Below are positions 32,702 through 39,589 of a DNA stretch of 39,589 nucleotides, one piece after another. Source of the DNA: Planctomycetaceae bacterium (GTDB lineage: Bacteria; Planctomycetota; Planctomycetia; Planctomycetales; Planctomycetaceae); NCBI GenBank assembly GCA_028284145.1, contig JANQSH010000088.1:1-39589 (forward strand), written 5' to 3'. The notes under the pieces are model-generated. The model saw only the letters and a program-made list of their open reading frames with translations. It had not been told where the DNA came from and made no database searches. Position numbers and translations under genes: made by a program. How positions within the stretch are numbered: the stretch's first letter is position 1; the number at the start of each line of letters is the position of its first letter.

Positions 32702-33141
32702 CAGGATTGCTCCCGCGCTGAGGAGGAGTGATTTTGCATCGGTTTCCCGTCCGAATGCTGGTTTGACGGTTTTCGCTGGCCCGACTTTTTTCGGTGTTGT
32801 CGGCTTAACACCCGATGTACCAGCGTCTTTAACGAACACTTGTAGTCGTTCAGCGTCGCACCGGAATTCTGCCGCGGGATCAAAATCAGATCCACGCCTT
32901 GAGGCAGGTCGTGTTGCAATAATCTGTGCGCTTCACGGAGAAGTCGTTTGATGCGCGCTCGTACAACGGCATTGCCATGACGCTTGGAAACACTGAGTCC
33001 GACTCGTGTTGTCTGGGTACCATTTTGTTGAGCAAAGAGCAGTAAGTGCTCGTCTCCGGCGCGCTGTTTTCCACTGTAGACGCGATCAAAGTCGTCCTCT
33101 TTACGGAGCCGGAAATTTCTGGGACGACCGAAACGTTTCAT
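32701..33141 (-). CDS. rnpA: Ribonuclease P protein component
   Basis: A 146-aa basic protein, the cofactor of the RNase P ribozyme that removes 5' leaders of tRNA precursors. It has [15 protein letters not shown], the RNA-binding stretch [27 protein letters not shown], and [10 protein letters not shown]. The usual RNR core reads RAR, with Asn replaced by Ala. The C-terminal tail (about 35 residues) is long and basic. The chosen ATG begins KRFGRPRNF; the frame is open to 33309. yidD follows with a one-base overlap; rpmH, the normal upstream neighbour, is not seen. Confidence 0.95.
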   Translation of the reverse strand: MKRFGRPRNFRLRKEDDFDRVYSGKQRAGDEHLLLFAQQNGTQTTRVGLSVSKRHGNAVVRARIKRLLREAHRLLQHDLPQGVDLILIPRQNSGATLNDYKCSLKTLVHRVLSRQHRKKSGQRKPSNQHSDGKPMQNHSSSAREQS

Positions 33142-33160
33142 CTGTGAACTCTGAATAGCG

Positions 33161-33526
33161 TTAACGACTGGAATCGGTAAGTTGATCCGCCTCTTCCCCC
33201 TCCGTGTGTTTGCTGGGCAGCCCGGTCTTTGGCCGCAGAAACCAGAAATCGTCAGTTTGCTGCGTGCATTGTCCCCGCTGGCGAGCGAGACGTCGGAGAC
33301 GAGAGCCATAAAGCATCATCAACACCACAGTCATGATGCCGATGAAAAGAATGACGCCAAGAAGAAGGACGCCCGCCGTTGCCGACTCTCGTTGAGTTCG
33401 TTTCGCATCGACGGAGTCGACTCGACTGGGCTGAGTAACATCGACTTCGGCATACAATGTGGCTGTGCTGGTGACGACACCAAGCAAGACGATTGCAAAA
33501 AGGGAACGCATCGTCATTCTCTTCAT
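33161..33526 (-). CDS. Small secreted or membrane protein of unknown function (121 aa)
   Basis: A signal peptide (SLFAIVLLGVVTSTATLYA) is followed by a short polar segment and one membrane helix (AGVLLLGVILFIGIMTVVLMML), then a basic cytoplasmic tail (GSRLRRLARQRG). It lies 19 bp upstream of rnpA on the same strand, so the three genes may form one operon. ATGs four and six codons in are alternative starts. No family is recognised. Confidence 0.7.
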   Translation of the reverse strand: MKRMTMRSLFAIVLLGVVTSTATLYAEVDVTQPSRVDSVDAKRTQRESATAGVLLLGVILFIGIMTVVLMMLYGSRLRRLARQRGQCTQQTDDFWFLRPKTGLPSKHTEGEEADQLTDSSR

Positions 33527-33670
33527 CCCCGGCCCGCGATAGCTTCAACCTGTTCAGCGTCATCTTGCCCGATAACTTACTCAAACGTTCATTTTACGCC
33601 TGCAACTTTGGGAATACAACGGGCTTATCCTGCAAGCCGGATTTGACTGCAGCGGCCTTCACACTGCTGG

Positions 33671-33767
33671 AACAGTTTACCTTTTGGTGTGACGTCTCTG
33701 GCTCGTGGGGGGCCTGTGTTTGCAGGCCAACGACGCTCATCGCGGCACAGAAGAGTGTAATACGCTC
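33671..33767 (-). repeat. Dispersed intergenic repeat, short form (copy 11)
   Basis: Short form (AACAGTTTACCTTTTGGTG, GACGTCTCTGGCTCGTGGG, GTTTGCAGGCCAACGACG, GCGGCACAGAAGAGTG, TAATACGCTC), 33 bases from the dnaJ-like stop. Confidence 0.92.
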
Positions 33768-33800
33768 TGGACGAGACACGGATTCCGCTCTGGTCGTTCT

Positions 33801-34745
33801 CTACCAAAGACCATCGCGCGGCGATTGCGGAGAATTTCTGGCCAACTGTTCATAGAATGATCGAGTTTCTTCCGTCAACTCTTTTGGCACCAGGATCTTA
33901 ATGTCGACCATCATGTCGCCCCGTTCTTTCGATTGTTGATTGGGAATCCCTTTGCCCCGTACACGCAACCTGGTTCCGCTGGATGTTCCGGGGGGAATGG
34001 TCAACGTGATTGTCCCATCGGAAAGCGTGGGGATCTCAATTTTGGCGCCGAGAGCTGCCTCTGCGGGAGAAATGGGAGCTTCCAGCAGGAGGTTATCCCC
34101 ATCACGACGAAACCAGGGATGCGGCGCCACCCGGACATTCAAAAGCAGATCACCAGCCGGGCCACCAAATTGCCCAGGTTGTCCCTTTCCCGAAAGGCGG
34201 ATTTTGCTGCCTGTGTTCACGCCGGGTGGAATTTTGATACTGATGGTTTCAGTTTTGTTGTCATGGCGAAGGTGCAGATCCTGCCTTCCTCCTTCCGCTG
34301 CCGTATAAAACGGGACATCGAACAGGAGTGTCGAATCCTGCCCGCGGCGTGGCCATGCCTGTGCCTGCGGGCCACCTGGTCGTCGCCCCGCGCCACCAAA
34401 AATGTTGCCAAAGTCGAAACCGCCTCCCCCCATTTGTCCGCCAAAGAGGTCGCTGAGGTCAATCGGTCCTTCCCCACCAGATTGTGCCCAGTGGGTTTGC
34501 CGGCCGCCGGGACCACCCGCCTGTTGAAACGCGGCACCATAACGGTCGTATTGCTCGCGTTTGTCGGCGTCACTCAAGACGGAATATGCTTCCTGAACGC
34601 GTTTGAATTTCTCAGCCGCCGATTTGTCATCAGGTTTGACATCCGGGTGATTTTCGCGCGAGAGTTTCTTGTACGCCCTGCGAATTTCGTCGGCAGAGGC
34701 TTCCCGGCTCACACCCAACACTTCGTAAAAATCGAGATCAGACAT
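33801..34745 (-). CDS. DnaJ-like co-chaperone (class B, CbpA type)
   Basis: A 314-aa J-domain protein. The J domain occupies residues 1-68, with the HPD triad at 33-35 (needed to stimulate the ATPase of DnaK). A G-rich linker (about 75-130) includes [14 protein letters not shown]-terminal substrate-binding domains follow ([12 protein letters not shown], then [19 protein letters not shown]). There is no CxxCxGxG zinc finger, so this is a class B, CbpA-like protein, smaller than DnaJ proper. It is a single gene with a short-form repeat just downstream. Confidence 0.92.
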   Translation of the reverse strand: MSDLDFYEVLGVSREASADEIRRAYKKLSRENHPDVKPDDKSAAEKFKRVQEAYSVLSDADKREQYDRYGAAFQQAGGPGGRQTHWAQSGGEGPIDLSDLFGGQMGGGGFDFGNIFGGAGRRPGGPQAQAWPRRGQDSTLLFDVPFYTAAEGGRQDLHLRHDNKTETISIKIPPGVNTGSKIRLSGKGQPGQFGGPAGDLLLNVRVAPHPWFRRDGDNLLLEAPISPAEAALGAKIEIPTLSDGTITLTIPPGTSSGTRLRVRGKGIPNQQSKERGDMMVDIKILVPKELTEETRSFYEQLARNSPQSPRDGLW

Positions 34746-34826
34746 TCGCTTAATGATATTGAAGCAGGTCGATCTTCCCTCGTGAGTGAGGACGCCGCAC
34801 CTGACATTGATGAGACCAGAATTGTT

Positions 34827-36302
34827 TTATGGTAATGGGCAGACGAGAGTTTGATTCCCGGCTTTGGCCTGAAACTTTTTCTCAGTCTTTTTCGGCTGTT
34901 TGGGGTTCGCCTTCTTTAGCTTTCCCTTCTGCGATTGTTTCGGACGCGGAGTTTTCTCGTATCGAGCCAATCCTCTGCTCAACTTCTCATAAGCCGTCTG
35001 TTGTTCATTATTCAGTTGCTTCAGATCGAGCGGTGAAGTTTCTTCAAAATCTTTAACGATATTGAAGAACTTCCCGTTGGCATACAGTTTGTATTGCTGG
35101 TCACGCGCATGTTCTGACCCCTCTTCGCCGCCGTTTCGCGAATACCAGCAATAGATCCATTCGCGCGGGTTTCCGGTCTGACCCTGCAATTGCGGGAGGA
35201 AACTACGGCCATCGATCATCAATTCTTTCGGTACTGTTCCGCCAGCTGCCTCGACAATGGTTGGCAGCATATCCGAGAAATCAATCAGATCCTGAGACAC
35301 GCGGCTTTTTTTAATGACCTTGGGCCAACTGACTATCAATGGGACATGCGTGCCGTTGTCTGTCGTCTTGCCTTTGCCACCAGGATAGTCACGCCCCTGA
35401 AAACGCGATGTGACGCCAGTGTACGTACCGTTATCACCCGTGAAAATCAGCAGTGTATTGTCACGAATACCAAGTTCGGCAAGTTTGGTGTCAATCTTTC
35501 CCACAATTTTGTCGGTATACGCGACCATGTCGACAAAAAATCTGTTCTTCCAATGCTGACGTCCCTTTTCACCTGTTGCCGTTGGGTTCCATTCTTCGCT
35601 GTCCGGCGTCGGGATGAAAGGCCAATGCGGGAGGATCATTGGGTAGTAGACGAAAAAAGATTCCTCCTTATGTCGCTGCATAAATCGGCAAATATAGTCT
35701 GAGACAATATCCGGTCCATAAGTTCCGTTGCCATAGTCAATCTCCATTCCATTGACTTCCAGACCTGGGTTGGGATAACGACCTGGAAGACGTGTGAGTT
35801 GCCACAAGCTATATTCATCGAAGCCAAAATTTTTCGGACCGTCAAAGCCCCCTTTTAACTGCCACTTTCCGGCGACGCATGTCCTGTAACCCGTTTGTTT
35901 CATCAAATGTCCGAAGGTTGTTGCGCGCGGGTCGAGCAAACCGAATTGCAGGTAGTTTCGCTTGTTGTAGATGCCGGTCATAATCTGCACTCTACTCGGA
36001 GTGCAGATGGGCTGCGAATGGCAATGTTCAAATCGCATGCCCGAAGCGGCCAGTCGATCGAGATGAGGCGTCTTGTAGGTTTCCCCTCCATTGGCACCCA
36101 CGCACTCGTAACCCATATCGTCCGCCATGATCAGCACGATATTCGGTCGAAGGGGCTGGTCAGCATTAGCTGATTGAGTACAAATTGTTTGAGCAAAGAG
36201 GGCTATAATGGCGAAAAACGCCAGTGTAGTGATCCTGTGTAGCAGTTGACGTGGGAACATACGGCGGCAACCGGCCTGCGTCAGGATAAGGAACTGAAAC
36301 AT
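34827..36302 (-). CDS. Secreted sulfatase (arylsulfatase A type)
   Basis: A 491-aa sulfatase hydrolysing sulfate esters, probably of polysaccharides, outside the cytoplasm. Visible motifs are NIVLIMADDMGYE (metal-binding DD), CTPSR with the Cys (residue 100) that is converted to formylglycine, and TGDNGTYTGV near the middle. A signal-like hydrophobic stretch (TLAFFAIIALFAQTICTQSA) precedes the domain. The lysine-rich C-terminal tail (QSQKGKLKKANPKQPKK) is unusual. The start is uncertain: GGAATTCGTC before this ATG is the best candidate; 36260 would also give a signal peptide, and the frame is open to 36443. Confidence 0.9.
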   Translation of the reverse strand: MFQFLILTQAGCRRMFPRQLLHRITTLAFFAIIALFAQTICTQSANADQPLRPNIVLIMADDMGYECVGANGGETYKTPHLDRLAASGMRFEHCHSQPICTPSRVQIMTGIYNKRNYLQFGLLDPRATTFGHLMKQTGYRTCVAGKWQLKGGFDGPKNFGFDEYSLWQLTRLPGRYPNPGLEVNGMEIDYGNGTYGPDIVSDYICRFMQRHKEESFFVYYPMILPHWPFIPTPDSEEWNPTATGEKGRQHWKNRFFVDMVAYTDKIVGKIDTKLAELGIRDNTLLIFTGDNGTYTGVTSRFQGRDYPGGKGKTTDNGTHVPLIVSWPKVIKKSRVSQDLIDFSDMLPTIVEAAGGTVPKELMIDGRSFLPQLQGQTGNPREWIYCWYSRNGGEEGSEHARDQQYKLYANGKFFNIVKDFEETSPLDLKQLNNEQQTAYEKLSRGLARYEKTPRPKQSQKGKLKKANPKQPKKTEKKFQAKAGNQTLVCPLP

Positions 36303-36378
36303 GACGAATTCCATTCTGCTTAACGCGCTTATACGACGTGCGGCATCCTCTCGATCACCACCGAACTCCCGGTGTGCC

Positions 36379-36657
36379 TCAAAAAGACCAGGGGTCCGCG
36401 GGCGGGCAACCCACATGATGGCCCCTTGGTGGCAAGGAACCAATAACCGGTTCCAGCTTCATATTTTGTTCCCCTTTCTGTGTTCCGTCAATTCCCAGCG
36501 GCAACTGGACTTTTGATGAAAGCACAAACAGCCAATGACAAGGAATCGAAAACAACGTTAGCAACAGCATGGGGTGGCCTGGTACTGGAAACAGACCGGT
36601 CAGAGTGGCGGTTGCGAAGACGGAGGAGGTGGAGACAAACTCTCGGCGCGTGAGCAT
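36379..36657 (-). pseudogene. Remnant of a Tat-exported protein gene
   Basis: A 92-codon frame begins with a convincing Tat signal, LTRREFVSTSSVFATATL, and AGGAG nine bases before the ATG, but the rest (HPMLLLTLFSIPCHW, then proline-rich) matches no Tat cargo family. The likely explanation is that only the 5' end of a gene of the DUF1552/DUF1501/oxidoreductase type survives. It lies just upstream of the sulfatase on the same strand. Confidence 0.5.
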
Positions 36658-36731
36658 TGCTTGTAGCTCCTGTTGTTTCGATGCAAAAACAGAATGCCAC
36701 TTCGGTGCTTGTTGTTGATCACCATTACGAT

Positions 36732-37457
36732 TTATGGCTCGCGTAATCTCGATTCCCATTCTTCGCATGAGTAACTGGAGAGTCTCTTTGCGCAAGAGAA
36801 ATGTTCGTCCAATTCCGTCTCGCTGAGTTCCGGATATTCGCGCCGCATTGCGTTCTTCCAGTCATCCGGCAGTGTCGTTCCATCGGCGTACAACTCTGTT
36901 CCGAAGAAAACGATATTGGTATCGGCCGATTCGCGGATCTCGATGGCGACCTGTTGAGCGTGGGCCAATTGTCTCGTGGCACGTTGTTCCAAAGCCACGA
37001 TCAAATCTTCGCGGCCACGGTTCTGAATCCAAAGTCGTTCAATCTCCTGGAAAATCTCCTCGCCGTGCGTACTCAGGGGGCTGAGGTCGATATTCCACGT
37101 TCCCCGGTCGATTGTGTCGACTTTCAGGTACGTCTGATCGTCCCAGAGTTGCCGCTGTGTCATCGAGTAGCTGCGGATTTTCGCTTCGACGTTCGTGATT
37201 TCCGGCCACAAGAGTTCAGCATCACGATAGATAAGCAAGTTTTCGGTCAGTATCAACTGAGGGCGATTGTCGAGCAGGGACATGAGCGAGCATATGGCCA
37301 GAAAAATGGAAAGTCCGACGCCGATCCAACCAAAACCGAGATCCAGGCTCTTGTCGGTTTTCCACGCTGCAACGATGACCAACGTCAACAGGCCAACGGC
37401 CAGCAGCAACCAGTAGATCGCTTTTCCCCTGGAGTTGGTGTACGTAATGCGCGACAT
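36732..37457 (-). CDS. Membrane protein of unknown function (241 aa)
   Basis: Two membrane helices near the N-terminus (YWLLLAVGLLTLVIVAAW and FGWIGVGLSIFLAICSLM), then a soluble region of about 160 residues with a PH-like look (ILTENLLIYRDAELLWPEITNVE). Bacterial PH-domain membrane proteins (DUF2244-type and others) share that layout, but I cannot assign a family. The ATG chosen starts SRITYTNS; 41 upstream codons (to 37580) lack features of a real N-terminus. Function unknown. Confidence 0.75.
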   Translation of the reverse strand: MSRITYTNSRGKAIYWLLLAVGLLTLVIVAAWKTDKSLDLGFGWIGVGLSIFLAICSLMSLLDNRPQLILTENLLIYRDAELLWPEITNVEAKIRSYSMTQRQLWDDQTYLKVDTIDRGTWNIDLSPLSTHGEEIFQEIERLWIQNRGREDLIVALEQRATRQLAHAQQVAIEIRESADTNIVFFGTELYADGTTLPDDWKNAMRREYPELSETELDEHFSCAKRLSSYSCEEWESRLREP

Positions 37458-37676
37458 ATTCTGTGTTTGCCGGGATGACGGAAGCGGTGATTTCGTATGC
37501 CCAAAGCATACACCAATTCCGAGAGGAATCGAACTATCGAGCAACATCGAAAATCGATTGTCGACAGAGCCCAATTCCATCGCGGTCGAAAGGTTGGCTC
37601 GCTATGATTCGCACAGCGATCTGAGAATGGATCATACTCTGCGATGACCGAGGGGGGCTGTCCTGTCGCCTCTGCT

Positions 37677-37773
37677 GGAGCCGTTTACTTTCTGGTGTGA
37701 CGTCTCTGGCTCGTGGGGAGCCTATGTTTGCAGCCCGAACGACGTTCATCGCGGCACAGAAAAGCGTAATATG
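37677..37773 (-). repeat. Dispersed intergenic repeat, short form (copy 12)
   Basis: Short form (GGAGCCGTTTACTTTCTGG, GACGTCTCTGGCTCGTGGGG, GTTTGCAGCCCGAACG, ATCGCGGCACAGAAAAGCG), ending 30 bases before the antiporter ATG, so the gene's promoter may lie in or next to it. Confidence 0.9.
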
Positions 37774-37803
37774 CCCTGATTCCGAGAAAGGCTACATTCC
37801 CAC

Positions 37804-39417
37804 ATGCTGGGCGAACTGATTAACGACCTGCTGATCATTCTGGCGGCCGGGCTGGTGGCTGGTCTGGTTTGTCGCGCTCTGCGGATTTCAGTGTTGATTG
37901 GCTACCTGATTGTGGGAGCCTTGCTGGGTGATCATGTATTGCGGCTTGTTCCGCACGAGCAACATGACCTGGAACATATTGCTGAGGCAGGCGTCTTTTT
38001 CCTGCTCTTTTCGATCGGGTTGGAATTTTCTCTGGAGGAGTTGTTCAAGCTCGGACGTAACCTGTTGATTGGCGGCAGCGCGCAGATGTTGCTGGTTGCC
38101 GTGCCGGTCACATTCGCATTGAAGAGCGCAGGGATTGAAACTTCGAGTGCCGTGTTGATAGCCTCGGCCGTGTCGTTCAGTTCAACCGTGTTGGTATTCA
38201 AGGCATTATCCGAATGGGGGCAATCGAGTACGAGACATGGTCGCCGGGCGATCGGCGTGCTGCTGTTTCAGGATGCGGCATTGATCCCGCTTTTGCTGCT
38301 GCTTCCCTTACTGACGGGGGAAGGCGAATCGGTTACGGCGGGGCAGATTGCGATCCTCGCGTTGAAGTCGCTGGCCTTCGTCAGCACCGTGATTGGACTG
38401 CGGACCGTCTTAGCGAGATGGATCATCTCCAGATTCGCAAACTATCGCAGCCCGGAGTTGGTCATTCTATTCACACTCACACTTCTTGGTGCTGTCACGT
38501 TGGGGGCGTACAAACTTGGCTTGCCCGCTGTGGTGGGAGCCTTCGCTGCCGGTTTGGTTTTGAGCGGCAACCGCTGGGCAAAACAGATTGATGCGTTGAT
38601 TTTGCCATTTCGGGAATCGTTTGCCGCAGTCTTTTTTGTTTCACTTGGCCTTTTGTTCAACCCGTTGTTGTTGTGGCAGGAACCGCTGAGAATGCTCGGA
38701 CTGTTTGTCGGTCTGATCGTCGTAAAGGCTGTCGCTGCGACGATCGCGATTCGGTTGACGGGTTTGAAGTGGCGGGAATCAGCCGGAATGGGAATCGGTC
38801 TCGCGCATGTTGGGGAATTCGCTTTTGTGCTGCTGCTGCTTGGTATGAATAAGGAAATGATCGAGCAAACACATTATCAGCGAATCGTCGCTTTGACGAT
38901 TGGTTCGTTGATCACAACTCCGATGCTACTCAAGGCAGGGTTGCGGTGGGCGACGTCAAGTGGGGGGACAAGTGACAAATCGAGTCACGGGTACGATGCA
39001 GGAGAGTTGGGTCAACAGGCAGTCGTGATTGGTGCAGGACCGATTGGTCGGCAGGTGACATCCCGTCTGGAGACGGCGGGTAAGGATGTCTGCCTGATCG
39101 ATTTCAGCCCGATCAACCTGCATCCGTTTGCACAAATGGGTTTCCGGACTGTCGCTGGCGATGCAACCAAAGATGAAGTGCTTGCTTTGGCCAACATTTC
39201 AACTGCCTCCATCATTGTCGTTTGCATCCCTGACGACGAATCTGCAGTCCGAATTGTGAAGCAGGTGCGAGAGATGAACCCGACTGCGTTTGTGGTCGTG
39301 CGCTGTCGATATCTATCCATGATGGAGCGACTGGAAAGAGCCAGGGCGGATCGCGTGATCAGTGAAGAAATCCAGGCAAGCGAAGCGTTGATTCGGATAC
39401 TTGACGCAGCGGTGTGA
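37804..39417 (+). CDS. Kef-type cation/proton antiporter with TrkA-N (RCK) domain
   Basis: A 537-aa CPA2-family protein. About 12 membrane helices fill residues 1-385, including the family motifs GYLIVGALLGDHV and FLLFSIGLEFSLEEL, and FQDAALIPLLL. A TrkA-N/RCK domain occupies about 405-537 with the dinucleotide-binding motif GAGPIG (410-415). KefB/KefC-like proteins export K+ in exchange for protons under control of NAD(H) or glutathione adducts; the ligand here is unknown. No KefF/KefG partner gene is seen. The start follows GAAAGG; the stop is followed at once by a short-form repeat. Confidence 0.92.
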   Translation: MLGELINDLLIILAAGLVAGLVCRALRISVLIGYLIVGALLGDHVLRLVPHEQHDLEHIAEAGVFFLLFSIGLEFSLEELFKLGRNLLIGGSAQMLLVAVPVTFALKSAGIETSSAVLIASAVSFSSTVLVFKALSEWGQSSTRHGRRAIGVLLFQDAALIPLLLLLPLLTGEGESVTAGQIAILALKSLAFVSTVIGLRTVLARWIISRFANYRSPELVILFTLTLLGAVTLGAYKLGLPAVVGAFAAGLVLSGNRWAKQIDALILPFRESFAAVFFVSLGLLFNPLLLWQEPLRMLGLFVGLIVVKAVAATIAIRLTGLKWRESAGMGIGLAHVGEFAFVLLLLGMNKEMIEQTHYQRIVALTIGSLITTPMLLKAGLRWATSSGGTSDKSSHGYDAGELGQQAVVIGAGPIGRQVTSRLETAGKDVCLIDFSPINLHPFAQMGFRTVAGDATKDEVLALANISTASIIVVCIPDDESAVRIVKQVREMNPTAFVVVRCRYLSMMERLERARADRVISEEIQASEALIRILDAAV

Positions 39418-39491
39418 AGCAATGAGCGTCGTTCGGCCTGCAAACATGGATTCCCACGAGCCAGTGACGTTACACGAAAAGGTAAACTGCG
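39418..39491 (+). repeat. Dispersed intergenic repeat, short form (copy 13)
   Basis: Short form with a degenerate left end (GCAATGAGCG in place of GAGCGTATTACGCTC), then GTCGTTCGGCCTGCAAACATG, CCCACGAGCCAGTGACG and GAAAAGGTAAACTGC. It directly follows the antiporter stop and forms the inner part of the right terminal repeat. Confidence 0.88.
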
Positions 39492-39589
39492 ACTGCTCTA
39501 AATGAGACCTTCGCGAATTCGGAGCGTGTTTATCGACTGATCGTCGAATGCGAAACCCAGGCAGGATTCACATGAATTGGTTACGACTG
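39430..39589 (-). repeat. Right arm of window-terminal inverted repeat
   Basis: Reverse complement of bases 1-160 with two mismatches. The two outermost 99 bases agree perfectly. Confidence 0.95.

Noticed and set aside
32702-32839. Longer N-terminus for yidD
   Set aside because: The added residues come from the antisense frame of the rnpA tail and lack YidD similarity; the TGATG overlap gives a normal start.

Overview
The window looks like planctomycete (Planctomycetota) chromosome. It has a gene pair of a DUF1587/DUF1592/DUF1588/DUF1585 cytochrome-c-like protein plus a Tat-exported DUF1552 protein, a DUF1080 protein, a secreted sulfatase, EF-hand tails, and very long TolC-like proteins, a mixture typical of that phylum. 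The genes are identified from motifs and domain resemblance read by eye; no database search was possible. No rRNA, tRNA or CRISPR array was seen.

Layout. 1-1.0 kb: secreted DUF1080 protein. 1.6-3.3 kb: GAF-GGDEF diguanylate cyclase. 3.3-9.6 kb (minus): efflux operon reading marR, TolC-like lipoprotein, EF-hand-tailed periplasmic adaptor, MacB/LolD-type ATPase, with no permease gene. 9.6-10.9 kb: a cluster of short repeats and one small ORF. 10.9-14.0 kb: M42 aminopeptidase and aspS. 14.3-19.2 kb (minus): three genes joined by 4-bp overlaps (cytochrome-like protein, DUF1552, DUF72). 19.7-21.9 kb (minus): ECF sigma factor, single-pass membrane protein (likely anti-sigma), PDZ protein. 22.3-25.1 kb: ROK kinase and small membrane proteins. 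25.25-30.1 kb: accessory island. 31.4-39.4 kb: lipoprotein, rnpA-yidD, DnaJ-like chaperone, sulfatase, hypothetical membrane protein, and a Kef-type antiporter.

The most interesting part is 25.25-30.1 kb. A decayed IS5-type transposase is followed by plus-strand genes, and each gene or gene pair is followed by a site that looks like an integron attC site (R''-type TAAC start, TGCACC/TGAAC L-type motif, short stem, GTT-type R' end). I read this as an integron cassette array without an integrase in the window (CALIN-like). It has four cassettes: an unknown 130-aa protein, a 131-aa DUF4430-like (beta-grasp) protein, a frameshifted ~200-aa unknown, and a two-gene cassette with an unknown 521-aa protein and a Nudix protein whose Nudix box is degenerate. 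Function is unknown; a defence or stress-response role is only a hypothesis.

The second striking feature is a modular intergenic repeat. Thirteen copies of a ~100-bp (short) or ~205-bp (long) element, plus three solitary copies of its ~100-bp inner module, are spread through the intergenic gaps. The first and last 160 bp of the window are inverted copies of one sequence (158/160 identical, outer 99 bp perfect), so the window is probably a complete contig that stops at a repeat; the outer ends should not be read as biological borders without checking.
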